Assembly: GCF_025137375.1 (NCBI RefSeq)
Contig: NZ_CP073720.1
Location: 2,256,501-2,320,500 of the forward strand
Direction: 5' to 3'
DNA from: Dactylosporangium fulvum
GTDB taxonomy: Bacteria; Actinomycetota; Actinomycetes; Mycobacteriales; Micromonosporaceae
Length of the DNA stretch: 64,000 nucleotides
Part shown: one piece after another, positions 52,056 to 60,946 of the stretch
Layout: every line of letters starts with the position of its first letter
Position numbering within the stretch: position 1 is the stretch's first letter
Program-made: the position numbers and the translations under genes
Notes under the pieces: model-generated
Told to the model about the DNA's origin: nothing
What the model saw: only the letters and a program-made list of their open reading frames with translations
The model's database searches: none

Positions 52056-53056
52056 TGCCGCCCCGCTGGTTCCGCCGCATCGTGCTCGCCCCCGTCGCGC
52101 TGGTGATCATCAGCGCGGTTCTGGTCACCATGCCGGTGTGGCTGCTCCTGGCGGGCGCGCTCGGCCCGCTCGGCTCCGGCCGGATGCGGGCGCTGCGGGT
52201 CTCCTGGATGGTCGCGGTCTACCTCTTCCTCGAGGTCGTCGCGCTGCTTGTGCTGTTCGGCCTGTGGGTCGGCAGCGGCTTCGGCTGGCGCCTGCGCGGC
52301 CCGCGGTTCCAGCGCGCCCACTACGTGCTGACCGGTAGATTCCTCCGGATCCTGTACGCGCAGGCGCGCTGGACGCTCGGCGTGAAGGTCTCCGTCGTCG
52401 GCACCGACCCCGACGTCGCCGCGCCCGGCCGGCCGGAGCTGGTGTTCTGCCGGCACGCCGGCCCGGGCGACTCGTTCCTGCTGGTCCACGCGCTCGTCAA
52501 CTGGTTCGACCGGGAGCCCCGGATCGTGCTCAAGGCGAGCCTGCAGTGGGACCCGGTCATCGACGTGATGCTGAACCGGCTGCCGAACCACTTCGTCACG
52601 GTCTCGGCCGGCGCCGAGTCCATGATCGGCCGGCTCGCGACCGGGCTGGACCACAACGACGTCCTCGTGCTGTTCCCCGAGGGCGGCAACTTCACCCCGA
52701 ACCGCCGGGAGAAGGCCATCCAGCGGCTGCGCGACCTCGGCCTGCACACGATGGCCGAGCGGGCGGAGCGGATGCGGCACGTGCTCGCCCCGCGCCCCGG
52801 CGGCACCCTCGCCGCCCTCGACGCGGCGCCGGAGGCGGGCGTGATCTGGGTCGCACACACCGGTCTCGACAAGCTGCTCTCCGTCGCGGACGTGTGGCGG
52901 CACCTGCCCCTCGACCTGACGATCACCATGCGCTGGTGGTCGGTGGACGCCGAGGACGTCCCCGCCGGGCAGGAGGAGCGGGTCGACTGGCTCTACGAGT
53001 GGTGGGCCAGGATCGACTCCTGGATCGACCGCCACGGGCCCGGCTCGGGGTCCTGA
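52055..53056 (+). CDS. PlsC-like 1-acylglycerol-3-phosphate acyltransferase
   Basis: 333-residue membrane acyltransferase. Two N-terminal hydrophobic helices (about 8-37 and 50-75) precede the acyltransferase domain with the HX4D motif (His134-AGPG-Asp139), the LKASLQWDP substrate region and FPEGGNF (207-213) as the PEGT-type motif. It transfers an acyl chain to a lysolipid or related acceptor. The GTG overlaps the patatin stop by one base (TAGTG), with TTGGAG upstream. Confidence 0.85.
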   Translation: MPPRWFRRIVLAPVALVIISAVLVTMPVWLLLAGALGPLGSGRMRALRVSWMVAVYLFLEVVALLVLFGLWVGSGFGWRLRGPRFQRAHYVLTGRFLRILYAQARWTLGVKVSVVGTDPDVAAPGRPELVFCRHAGPGDSFLLVHALVNWFDREPRIVLKASLQWDPVIDVMLNRLPNHFVTVSAGAESMIGRLATGLDHNDVLVLFPEGGNFTPNRREKAIQRLRDLGLHTMAERAERMRHVLAPRPGGTLAALDAAPEAGVIWVAHTGLDKLLSVADVWRHLPLDLTITMRWWSVDAEDVPAGQEERVDWLYEWWARIDSWIDRHGPGSGS

Positions 53057-53079
53057 CCGCCCTCGTGGAGAATGGCCCG

Positions 53080-53976
53080 ATGCGATTCGGGCTGCTGGGC
53101 ACGGGACACTGGGCGAGGGTGACACAGGCGGCGGCGCTGACCGCGCACCCCTCCGCGACACTCGTCGGTGTCTGGGGCCGCGACCCCGCCAAGGCGGCGG
53201 CGCTCGCCGGTGACTTCGGCGCGACGGCCTTCGACGACGTCGACGCGCTCCTCGCCGAGGTCGACGCCGTCGCGATCGCGCTGCCGCCGGACGTGCAGGC
53301 CGAGCTCGCGGTCCGCGCCGCCCGCGCCGGCAGGCACCTGCTGCTCGACAAGCCGCTCGCGCTGACGGCCGAGGCGGCCGACGCGGTCGTCGCCGCCGCG
53401 CGCGAGGCCGGCGTCGCGTCCGTGGTGTTCTTCACCAACCGGTTCGTCCCCGCCGTCGAGGCGTTCCTGCGGGACAACGCGGCCGTCGGCGGCTGGTATG
53501 CGGCCCACGGCACGATGTACGCGTCCATCTTCCGGCCGGACAACCCCTACGCCGGCTCGGTCTGGCGCAAGGAGCACGGCGGCCTGTGGGATCTCGGCCC
53601 GCACGCCCTCTCGGTGGTCCTGCCGCTGCTCGGCCCGGTGGTCGACCTGTCCGCCGCCGAGGGCCCCCGCGACACCGTCCACCTCCTGCTGCGCCACGAG
53701 GGCGGCGCCGCCAGCACGCTGTCGCTGACGCTCGACGCCGCGCCCGACGCCACCGCCTTCGGCTTCTCGTACTTCGGCGAGCACGGCGCGACCATCCTCC
53801 CGGGCTGGGGCGAGGCCACCGCCGTCGACGCCTTCACGAACGCGACGACGGCCCTGATCGAGTCGGCGGCGTCCGGCACGCCGCACGCCTGCGACGCGAC
53901 GTTCGGCGCGGAGGTCGTCCGCATCCTGGCCGCGGCCGGCCAGGCACGCCGGACCGCGACCATCGTCGCCCCGTGA
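53080..53976 (+). CDS. Gfo/Idh/MocA-family oxidoreductase
   Basis: 298-residue NAD(P)-dependent dehydrogenase. The Rossmann motif GLLGTGHWA (4-12) and the family's DKP (90-92, here LLLDKPLAL) are clear; GGLWDLGPHAL contains the conserved His region. The ATG at 53080 has GGAG ten bases before it. It is not closely similar to the one at 1640. Substrate unknown. It is convergent with the SCO7613-type gene. Confidence 0.9.
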   Translation: MRFGLLGTGHWARVTQAAALTAHPSATLVGVWGRDPAKAAALAGDFGATAFDDVDALLAEVDAVAIALPPDVQAELAVRAARAGRHLLLDKPLALTAEAADAVVAAAREAGVASVVFFTNRFVPAVEAFLRDNAAVGGWYAAHGTMYASIFRPDNPYAGSVWRKEHGGLWDLGPHALSVVLPLLGPVVDLSAAEGPRDTVHLLLRHEGGAASTLSLTLDAAPDATAFGFSYFGEHGATILPGWGEATAVDAFTNATTALIESAASGTPHACDATFGAEVVRILAAAGQARRTATIVAP

Positions 53977-53994
53977 GTTCGCCGCCGGGGTCGC

Positions 53995-56900
53995 TCATCG
54001 CATTCGCGTGACGGCCGCCTTGAGCCGGTGCAGGTCGCGGCGGCGGCGTTCGTACGTCGTGGCGAGCGCGACCAGCACCAGCCCGGCGACGGCCAGCGGC
54101 GCCCAGCGGGGGAGCAGGTCCCAGTAGAGGGCGACCTCGTGCACCGCGAGCAGGCCGAGAACGGCGCCGCCGAGCACCACCGGCGACTGCAGCCGGCGCA
54201 CGGCTCCGGCGAGCACGACACCGACCGCGGCCACGCCGAGCAGCAGGCGGCGCAGCGGTTCGCCCTCACCGGCCATGACGACGGCCAGGCTCGGTGCGAA
54301 CGCGGCGAGCAGCCCGGGCGCGAGCGCCGGCCAGCTGTTCAGCTGCGGGTTGCGCCGGGCGGCGAACCAGCCGGCGGCGACGGCGAGCGCCCCCGCCGGC
54401 ACCGTGTACGCCTCGACGACACCCACGTCGCGGGCGGCCAGCACCAGCCAGTACGCGACGAGCTCCGCCCCGACGGCACACCCGGTGAACACGGCCCGCG
54501 CCCCGCCGAGCAGGGCACGCAGCCCGAGGGCCACCCCCCAGAGGGCGGCGATGCCGGCCATGGCGTCGAGGTGCCCGAACGCCAGCAGGAACGCGACGGC
54601 GGCCGTGGCGTGCGCGACCGCCTCCATCAGCGCCCGGCCGATCGCCCGATGAGGCAGGTGGGCCTCTACCGGCGGCCTGCCGGTCGATCGGCGGGGCAGG
54701 CGGTCGACGACCTGCGCCGCCGCGAGGACGACGGCCGCGGCGAGCAGCACCCAGAACGCGGCCTGGCGCAGCGGCAGGTCCGCGGCCCGGGCGGCGGTGA
54801 ACCCCAGCCAGCCGGCGGTCACCGAGGCCACCAGCCATCCGGCGGTACGGGCGCCGGCCGCCCTGCCGGCCGCCCCGATCACGGCCGCGACCACCAGGAC
54901 GGCGGCCAGCGCGGTCAGGGTGGCCGCCTCCGTCGCAAGGCAGCCGGCCAGCCCGGCACCGGCCGTGAACCAGCAGGTCACGGCCCCGGTCCGGCCCGCG
55001 ATGTCGAGCCCGGCGTGCGTCGGCCGGATCGCGGCCGCCAGCGCGGTGACGAGCCCGGCCGCGAGGGTCACCGCCGGCACCGCCGGCCAGGGCGCGTCCG
55101 CCGCCACGCACGCGAGCACCGCCGCGAACGTGACCGGCGGCCCGGCGAGGCTCCACAGCGGCACGCCCGTGCGCCGGGCGACCAGGACCGCCAGCACCGC
55201 GAGCAGGGCGAGCCCGGCTGCGGCCGGCCCGGGCCCGAAGGCCGCCGGCCCGCCGTCCCACCACCGCCCGCCGGCCGGGTTCAGTCCGACACCGCCCGGC
55301 GCGCCCGTCCAGATCGAGGTGAGCCAGCTGTACGGCCCGAAGAGCACCACCAGCACCACCGGCACCACGGCGACGAGGGCCACGACGGCGGGCACGGCGG
55401 CCGGCAGGAGCACCCCGACCCGCCCGCCAACGCCACCGGCCGGCGCGGTCGGCGGGGCCGGCGCTGTCGGCCCTGTCAGCGCGGCTGGCCCTGTCGGCGC
55501 GGCTGGCGCGGTCGGCGCGGCTGGCGCGGCCGGTCCGGTCGGCGGGGCCGGTCCGGTCGGCGGGGCCGGCGCTGTCGGCCCTGTCAGCGCGGCTGGCCCT
55601 GTCAGCGTGGCTGGCGCGGTCGGCGCGCCTTGCGGGGCTTCGGTGGCAGGCCTGCCGAGCGTGGTGTCCGCCGCGAACCAGGCACACAGCAACGCGGCGG
55701 CGGCGAACACGCCGAACGGGGTGCGGCCGTCGTCCGCCGCAGAGGCCCACACCGCGGCGAGCGTGCCCCCCACGCCGGCCAACGTCACGCCGAGCGTGCC
55801 CGCCGCGCCCGCGCACCGGCGCAGGAACGCCAGCGCCGCGGTCGACAGCACCAGGCCCGCCAGCGCGCCGATCAGCGGCAGCGGGGCGTCGAAGGCACGT
55901 GCGGTACCACTCCCGAACCAACCGCAAGTGGCGGCGACCGGGACGGGCCCGAGGCCGAACGCCACGACGGTGGCCGGGAGGTTCAGGCCCGCGCCTCGGC
56001 CGCGGACCGCGACCACCGCGGACACGGCGATCAGCCCGGCGGACGCCAGCAGCGTGGCTTGCGGCGTCACCAGCCCGACGAGCAGCAGGTGCAGTGCGAC
56101 GAACGGCAGCGCCGTCGCCGCCAGGGTGTCGAACCGCAGCGCGGTGACGGCGAGCGCGACGAGCAGCACGCCGTCGACGATCGCCACGACGGTCAGCGGT
56201 GTCTCGGCGGTGCCCGGCGCGGCGAACGCGATGAGCACCGCAGCCGGGTACAGGACCGCGCGGTGCCGGACGAGCAGGCCGAACGCGGCGGCGAGCACCG
56301 CGACGGCGGCCGGGACCTGCCAGTCGAAGAGCCGGTCCGTCGTCGCCGTGTGCTGTTGCGCCTCCGCCTGCCAGGCGGGGAGCGCGCGGACGACCGCGTC
56401 GCCGGCGGAGACGAGGGCGGCACCGGCGTACGCGGCGCCGAAGACCCCGGTGACGACCAGCGCGCCGATCCAGCCGCCGCGGCGGACCCGCTCGGGCAGG
56501 AGCAGGGTGGCGGCCGCGATGACGGCGGCGACGAGGGCGAACGCGAGGTATCGCTGCCCGGGGAACAGTTCGGCGGCCATCCGGACCCCGGCGAGCGCCG
56601 TGACACCGGCCGCGACACCCACGCCGACGTGCGCGGTGATCCGGTTCGCCAGCCCGGCGACGACGATGACGGCACCGAGCAGCAGCAGCGTGCCGCTCGC
56701 CCGGGCCACGCCGGCCACGCCGTCCGAGGTGACGACGGCGCCGAGCGCCACCGGTCCGGCGATCAGCACCGCGATGCCCGCCGGCAGCCAAGCGATCACG
56801 TCGACGGTACGGGCGAGCAGGAGGTTCGCCGCCGCCAGCACCACGAACACCAGCGCCCAGCCGGTCGCGCCGAGGCCGTGGCCGGCCGCGAGCAGGGGCA

Positions 56901-57777
56901 GCACCGGCTGGAACGCGAGCAGGGCGGCGTACCGCGGGGCGCGCAGGCGGGTCACGGCCGCATACCCGCCGCCGACGACCGCGGTCACGGCACCGACGAT
57001 GCCGGCGTACGTGCTGGGCCGCGTCGCTTCGGCCAGGCCGGCGAGGTTGACGTACCAGGCGGCGTATCCGTCGAGGAGGACCAGCAGAAGCCCGAGCGCG
57101 GCGAACGTCTCCGCGGTGGCGCGCAGCCCGCGGGCCAGGGCGACCGGCGGCACGGCGAGCGTGACCAGCGTGACGGCGGCGAGGATCGCGGCCCGGCCGA
57201 TGACCCCGAAGCTGGCCCAGGCGACGGCGGCGAACACCACGGCGGCGCTGCCGAGGAGGAGCCCGCCGAGCACGAAGAGCACGTTCTGCACGGTTCGGGG
57301 GGCGGCCTCGGCGGCCGGGTAGGCGTTTCCTGCGGGGCCGTTTCCTGCTGGGCCGTGTCCTCCCGCGCCGCCTCCTGCCAGGCCGTTTCCTGCTGGGCCG
57401 TGTCCTCCCGCGCCGCCTCCTGCCAGGCCGTTTCCTGCCGGGCTGTGTCCTGCCGGGCCGTTTCCTGCCAGGCTGTTCACGGCGGGCCGGCCCGCCGCGG
57501 CGGCGGCCTGGCTCATGGCGACGACCTGCTTCACGCGGGCGGCGAGCAGGTTCCGCTGCGACTGCACGGCGTTGTACCGCTGCGCCGCCGCGTTGTACTG
57601 CGTGTGCGCCTCGTCGAGCCGCCCGCGGGCGGCCCGCACCTCCGCGAAGAGCTCGGTCGTGCGCCCGTTGAGCCGCACCACCTCGGCCGCGTCCGGATAC
57701 GGCGGACGCCCACAGCCCCCGCACCCCGACTCCAGATCGGCCGGGACACCGCAGAAGGGGCACGGATAAGTCACCAT
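53995..57777 (-). CDS. SCO7613-type large polytopic membrane protein
   Basis: 1260-residue protein. An N-terminal zinc-ribbon (Cys6, Cys9, Cys19, Cys22), a helical coiled-coil-like stretch (32-92), a Gly/Ala/Asn-rich repeat linker (about 95-150, GNGLAGGGAGGHGPA), then some thirty hydrophobic helices. A second Pro/Thr/Ala repeat (PTGPAALTGP-type) splits the membrane domain near residue 720-780. This is the SCO7613 C-terminal-domain membrane protein family of actinomycetes; no function is established. The linkers are encoded by 45-bp and shorter tandem repeats. It starts at an ATG divergent from the gene at 57927. Confidence 0.82.
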   Translation of the reverse strand: MVTYPCPFCGVPADLESGCGGCGRPPYPDAAEVVRLNGRTTELFAEVRAARGRLDEAHTQYNAAAQRYNAVQSQRNLLAARVKQVVAMSQAAAAAGRPAVNSLAGNGPAGHSPAGNGLAGGGAGGHGPAGNGLAGGGAGGHGPAGNGPAGNAYPAAEAAPRTVQNVLFVLGGLLLGSAAVVFAAVAWASFGVIGRAAILAAVTLVTLAVPPVALARGLRATAETFAALGLLLVLLDGYAAWYVNLAGLAEATRPSTYAGIVGAVTAVVGGGYAAVTRLRAPRYAALLAFQPVLPLLAAGHGLGATGWALVFVVLAAANLLLARTVDVIAWLPAGIAVLIAGPVALGAVVTSDGVAGVARASGTLLLLGAVIVVAGLANRITAHVGVGVAAGVTALAGVRMAAELFPGQRYLAFALVAAVIAAATLLLPERVRRGGWIGALVVTGVFGAAYAGAALVSAGDAVVRALPAWQAEAQQHTATTDRLFDWQVPAAVAVLAAAFGLLVRHRAVLYPAAVLIAFAAPGTAETPLTVVAIVDGVLLVALAVTALRFDTLAATALPFVALHLLLVGLVTPQATLLASAGLIAVSAVVAVRGRGAGLNLPATVVAFGLGPVPVAATCGWFGSGTARAFDAPLPLIGALAGLVLSTAALAFLRRCAGAAGTLGVTLAGVGGTLAAVWASAADDGRTPFGVFAAAALLCAWFAADTTLGRPATEAPQGAPTAPATLTGPAALTGPTAPAPPTGPAPPTGPAAPAAPTAPAAPTGPAALTGPTAPAPPTAPAGGVGGRVGVLLPAAVPAVVALVAVVPVVLVVLFGPYSWLTSIWTGAPGGVGLNPAGGRWWDGGPAAFGPGPAAAGLALLAVLAVLVARRTGVPLWSLAGPPVTFAAVLACVAADAPWPAVPAVTLAAGLVTALAAAIRPTHAGLDIAGRTGAVTCWFTAGAGLAGCLATEAATLTALAAVLVVAAVIGAAGRAAGARTAGWLVASVTAGWLGFTAARAADLPLRQAAFWVLLAAAVVLAAAQVVDRLPRRSTGRPPVEAHLPHRAIGRALMEAVAHATAAVAFLLAFGHLDAMAGIAALWGVALGLRALLGGARAVFTGCAVGAELVAYWLVLAARDVGVVEAYTVPAGALAVAAGWFAARRNPQLNSWPALAPGLLAAFAPSLAVVMAGEGEPLRRLLLGVAAVGVVLAGAVRRLQSPVVLGGAVLGLLAVHEVALYWDLLPRWAPLAVAGLVLVALATTYERRRRDLHRLKAAVTRMR

Positions 57778-57926
57778 GGTTACAGGATGCGGCGGATTGG
57801 TTCGGACCCGAATCGGTTGCGGTACTCAACTCTGCCTGAGTACCCGGTCGAGGAGCCTCCGTCGAGCCTCTCTCAGCTGCCCATTCGTGTCTTCCTGTAA
57901 CTGCTCTCCCACGTCATGCTGACGGG

Positions 57927-58226
57927 ATGCGGTTGCTCACCGAGGCCGAGTACAGAGCGACGATGGAGCCCGAACCGACACAGATCGGTCCGGAGGACGA
58001 GCCACCCTTCGATTTCTGGCCCTACTTCGACGAGATTCCCGAGGCACACCTCGCCGGCCACGACTTCTCCGAGGGCAGCGTCACCTACGCCTGGCACATG
58101 CCGGACGGGAACCTTCAGCACGTACTGGTCAACTGTGAGGCACCCAACGTGTTCCTGGTCCTGATCCTGGACCTCGCCACCGAGACCGTGCTGGGTCACT
58201 ACCTGCTCGACATCTACGGCGTCTGA
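57927..58226 (+). CDS. small conserved acidic protein, unknown function
   Basis: 99-residue acidic protein (EPEPTQIGPEDEPPFDFWPYFDEIP near the N-terminus, then HVLVNCEAPNVFLVLILDLATETVLGHYLLD). It has no signal or membrane span and the strands suggest an alpha/beta fold. It is not a family I can name. The ATG at 57927 is preceded by GACGGG; another ATG at 57916 is in a different frame. It ends 3 bases from the convergent response-regulator stop. Confidence 0.65.
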   Translation: MRLLTEAEYRATMEPEPTQIGPEDEPPFDFWPYFDEIPEAHLAGHDFSEGSVTYAWHMPDGNLQHVLVNCEAPNVFLVLILDLATETVLGHYLLDIYGV

Positions 58227-58229
58227 CGC

Positions 58230-58889
58230 CTACTCGTCGAGCCCGCGCTCGATCGCGTAGCGCACCAGGTCGACCCGGCTGTGCAACTGCAGTTTCCCGA
58301 GCGTGTTCTGCACGTGGTTCTGCACCGTTCGATGCGACAGTACGAGCCGTTCCGCGATCTCCCGGTACGTGAGCCCCTTGGCGACGAGCCGCAGCACCTC
58401 GGTCTCCCGCTCGGTCAACCGCGGCGCGTCGGGATCCTCGGCGCGGGTGACGCTCGCCAGCCGCCGGAACTCCCCGAGCACGAGCCCCGCCAGCCCCGGC
58501 GTGAACACCGGATCCCCGTCGGCGGTCCGCCGGACGGCGGCGAGAAACTCTTCCCGGGCGGCAGACTTCACGAGGTATCCGGTGGCCCCGGCCTTGACGG
58601 CGTCGAGCACGTCCTGCTGTTCTCCGCTGGCGGACAGCATGAGGATGCGCGCGTCGGGGCAGGACGCGAGGACCCCTTGGATGACCTCGACCCCGGACCG
58701 GTCCGGCAGTTGCAGATCGAGCACGACGACCTGCGGCCGCACCGAGGCCGCGATCCGCACCGCCTGGGCCCCTTCGCCGACGGCCGCGACGACCTCGTAC
58801 CCCGCTTCGGCAAGATCCCGGGCGACCCCGTCCCGCCACATGGGATGGTCGTCGACGACCATGACGCGCAGCTTCACCCCGTCGTCCAC
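58230..58889 (-). CDS. NarL/LuxR-type response regulator, MacR-like
   Basis: 219-residue response regulator. Receiver domain 6-122 with Asp13-Asp14, phosphoacceptor Asp58, and Lys108; LuxR helix-turn-helix 158-215 (LTERETEVLRLVAKG, YREIAERLVLSHRTVQNHV). It pairs with the sensor kinase just upstream, whose features are MacS-like, so the pair is probably a MacRS-type system that affects membrane/cell-surface genes in streptomycetes. The GTG at 58889 gives the normal length; an ATG at 58928 would lie inside a palindromic element. Confidence 0.9.
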   Translation of the reverse strand: MDDGVKLRVMVVDDHPMWRDGVARDLAEAGYEVVAAVGEGAQAVRIAASVRPQVVVLDLQLPDRSGVEVIQGVLASCPDARILMLSASGEQQDVLDAVKAGATGYLVKSAAREEFLAAVRRTADGDPVFTPGLAGLVLGEFRRLASVTRAEDPDAPRLTERETEVLRLVAKGLTYREIAERLVLSHRTVQNHVQNTLGKLQLHSRVDLVRYAIERGLDE

Positions 58890-58922
58890 CCCTGCACCAT
58901 ATAGGCGTTCCCGGTTGTGGTC

Positions 58923-58982
58923 TTTCATGATCGTGGAGCGTTTCGGCACCCAGGACGACAAGACCGCTCCACGACCATGAAA
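58923..58982. repeat. palindromic element between kinase and regulator genes
   Basis: TTTCATGATCGTGGAGCG (58923-58940) and CGCTCCACGACCATGAAA (58965-58982) pair at 17 of 18 positions. The outer end TTTCATGATC is shared with the element ending at 21067-21070, marking one family. It sits in the 122-bp gap of the two-component operon. Confidence 0.8.
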
Positions 58983-59011
58983 TTCCAGGCACGTTCAGCG
59001 TCGGCCGCCGG

Positions 59012-60214
59012 TCAGCGGGGGACGTGCAGTTCGACTTCCGTGCCTGAGCCCGGGACCGACGTGACCGTCACCGTGCCGCCGAGGTCTCGGATCCGGCCGC
59101 GGATCGACTGGGCCACGCCGAGCCGGCCGGCCCGCTCGGCCTCGGCCAGCCGGCCGGCCGGGATGCCCGCGCCGTTGTCACGGATGGAGACCGTGACGCC
59201 GTCGGGGAGCTCTTCCAGCAGGAGCCACGCCTTCGCGCCCGGCCCGGCGTGGTGGCGCACGTTGTCGACCGCGGCGCCCACCGCCGCCGCCATCTCCGCC
59301 GCCACCGCGGCCGGCAGGAGCACCGGTGTCGCCGGCGCCGCGATCGTCACGCCCGCCGCCGCGTGCCCGTCGAGCAGACCCCGCAGATCGACGCGGCCGT
59401 CGTCCGGGCCGCCGTCCGGGCCACCATCCGGGCCGCCGTCGCCCATCCGCGAGGCTCGCGACGGGGCGGCCCCGGCAACGGCCGCCGCCGGGGGAGCACT
59501 CGACGTCACCAGCGCCCGCAGGGTCGCCTCCTGCTCGCCGGCCAGGCGTCCCAGCTCGGCCGCCTCGCCGCCGAGCTCGGCGCCGCGCCGCTGCACCAGA
59601 GCCAGGACCTGCAGGACCGAGTCGTGGATGCCGCGGGCGAGCCGCTCCCGCTCCCGGGTCGCCGCCTCCAGCTCCACCGCCCGCTGCAGGCGTGCCTCGG
59701 CGTCGATCGCCAGCCGGGCGATGTGCCCGACGCCGACGCCCGCCAGGAGCATCAGCACCGGGCCGTTGGCCGTGGCCTGGCTGAATCCGTCGCGCACCAC
59801 CGCGTCGGCGCCGCTCATGAGGATCGCGGCGATCGCGCCGCGCCGCCGGCCGCCGGAGATCGCCCACGCCACGACCGGGCTGGCGACCCAGGCCATCGGC
59901 AGCGTCGGCGCGCCCACGCCGAGCCCTTCCGGATTGACGATCCAGCGTGACGCCAGCAGGCAGGCGGCGGTGACCGCCAGGTCGGCGGTGAGCAGGGGCC
60001 AGCCACGGCGCTCCGGCTGTGCATACGCGAGCGTGCTCACCACCGTCCAGGCGGCCATCACGCCGATGATCACCCAGCCGCCCGGAGGCCAGTGGTACTC
60101 CCGGAAGTTGTTCACCATCAGCACCGCCGCATATCCCAATGCGGCGATGCGGAAGACGGCGAGCGCCCGCCACAGCGGACCCTCCAGGCCGGGCACCGGC
60201 CCCCCGCGGGCCAC
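59012..60214 (-). CDS. MacS-family sensor histidine kinase
   Basis: 400-residue HisKA_3-type kinase. About five membrane helices (15-175) with the family's LWRALAVFRIAALGYAAVLM start; H-box His197 in RGIHDSVLQ; a GPDG repeat linker (260-271); ATPase domain with Asn318 in DNVRHH and DNGAGIP (346-352). It phosphorylates the response regulator downstream. The GTG at 60214 lies next to the uracil-DNA glycosylase stop (60217). The HATPase region ends right at the gene's stop. Confidence 0.9.
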   Translation of the reverse strand: MARGGPVPGLEGPLWRALAVFRIAALGYAAVLMVNNFREYHWPPGGWVIIGVMAAWTVVSTLAYAQPERRGWPLLTADLAVTAACLLASRWIVNPEGLGVGAPTLPMAWVASPVVAWAISGGRRRGAIAAILMSGADAVVRDGFSQATANGPVLMLLAGVGVGHIARLAIDAEARLQRAVELEAATRERERLARGIHDSVLQVLALVQRRGAELGGEAAELGRLAGEQEATLRALVTSSAPPAAAVAGAAPSRASRMGDGGPDGGPDGGPDDGRVDLRGLLDGHAAAGVTIAAPATPVLLPAAVAAEMAAAVGAAVDNVRHHAGPGAKAWLLLEELPDGVTVSIRDNGAGIPAGRLAEAERAGRLGVAQSIRGRIRDLGGTVTVTSVPGSGTEVELHVPR

Positions 60215-60216
60215 GG

Positions 60217-60891
60217 TCAGACCCAGCGCACCGGCGGCAGACCGGCCTCTTCGAGCGCGGCGTTGACCTTGCTGAAGGGTCGCGAGCCGAGGAAGCCGGC
60301 CGGGTTCATCGGGCTGGGGTGCCCGGCCTCGATGACCTTGTGCTGCGGGTTGGTGACGAGGACCGCCTTCTTGCGGGCGTAGCCGCCCCACAGCACGAAC
60401 ACCACCCGCCGCTCGAACGCGTTGAGCGCGCGGATCGCCGCGTCGGTGAAGTGCTCCCAGCCCTGGTTGGCGTGGGAGGCGGCCTTGCCGGCGCGGACGG
60501 TGAGGACCGCGTTGAGCAGCAGGACACCGTCGGCGGCCCAGGGGGTCAGGTCACCGTTGGACGGCGGGGTCACGCCCAGGTCGTCGCGCAACTCCTTGTA
60601 GACGTTGCGCAGCGACGGCGGGACCGACACGCCGGGGCGGACCGAGAAGCTCAGGCCGTGCGCCTGGCCCTCCTTGAAATACGGGTCCTGGCCCAGGATG
60701 AGCACCCGCGCCTGCTCCGGCGAGCACAGCCGGAACGCGGTGAAAAGGTCGGGCAGTGGCGGGTAGACCGGGCCGGCCTCGTATTCGGCGGCCACGAACG
60801 TCTCCAGTCGGTGCACCACCTCGAGGTCGAGATGCGGCTTCATCACGTCCCGCCAGGAGGCGGGGAGGAGCTCCAGCAGATCCAAGGACAT
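60217..60891 (-). CDS. ung: uracil-DNA glycosylase, family 1
   Basis: 224-residue UDG that excises uracil from DNA. Motifs are GQDPYF (67-72, catalytic Asp69; the usual His is Phe), GVLLLNAVLTV (122-132), and HPSPMN (191-196) for the minor-groove loop. Length matches family 1. I chose the ATG at 60891 as first Met before the conserved part. It is upstream of and close to the sensor kinase gene, likely by chance of operon structure. Confidence 0.93.
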   Translation of the reverse strand: MSLDLLELLPASWRDVMKPHLDLEVVHRLETFVAAEYEAGPVYPPLPDLFTAFRLCSPEQARVLILGQDPYFKEGQAHGLSFSVRPGVSVPPSLRNVYKELRDDLGVTPPSNGDLTPWAADGVLLLNAVLTVRAGKAASHANQGWEHFTDAAIRALNAFERRVVFVLWGGYARKKAVLVTNPQHKVIEAGHPSPMNPAGFLGSRPFSKVNAALEEAGLPPVRWV

Positions 60892-60946
60892 GTCCGGCAC
60901 TCTACGAAACAGGTGCGACAAATTCCGTCCGGGTAACGTGCGAAGC

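Noticed and set aside
54028-57900. A 1290-codon plus-strand open frame opposite the SCO7613-type gene
   Set aside because: Composition (Gly, Arg, Asp, Gln) is typical of antisense GC-rich frames; no motif; the minus strand encodes the membrane protein.
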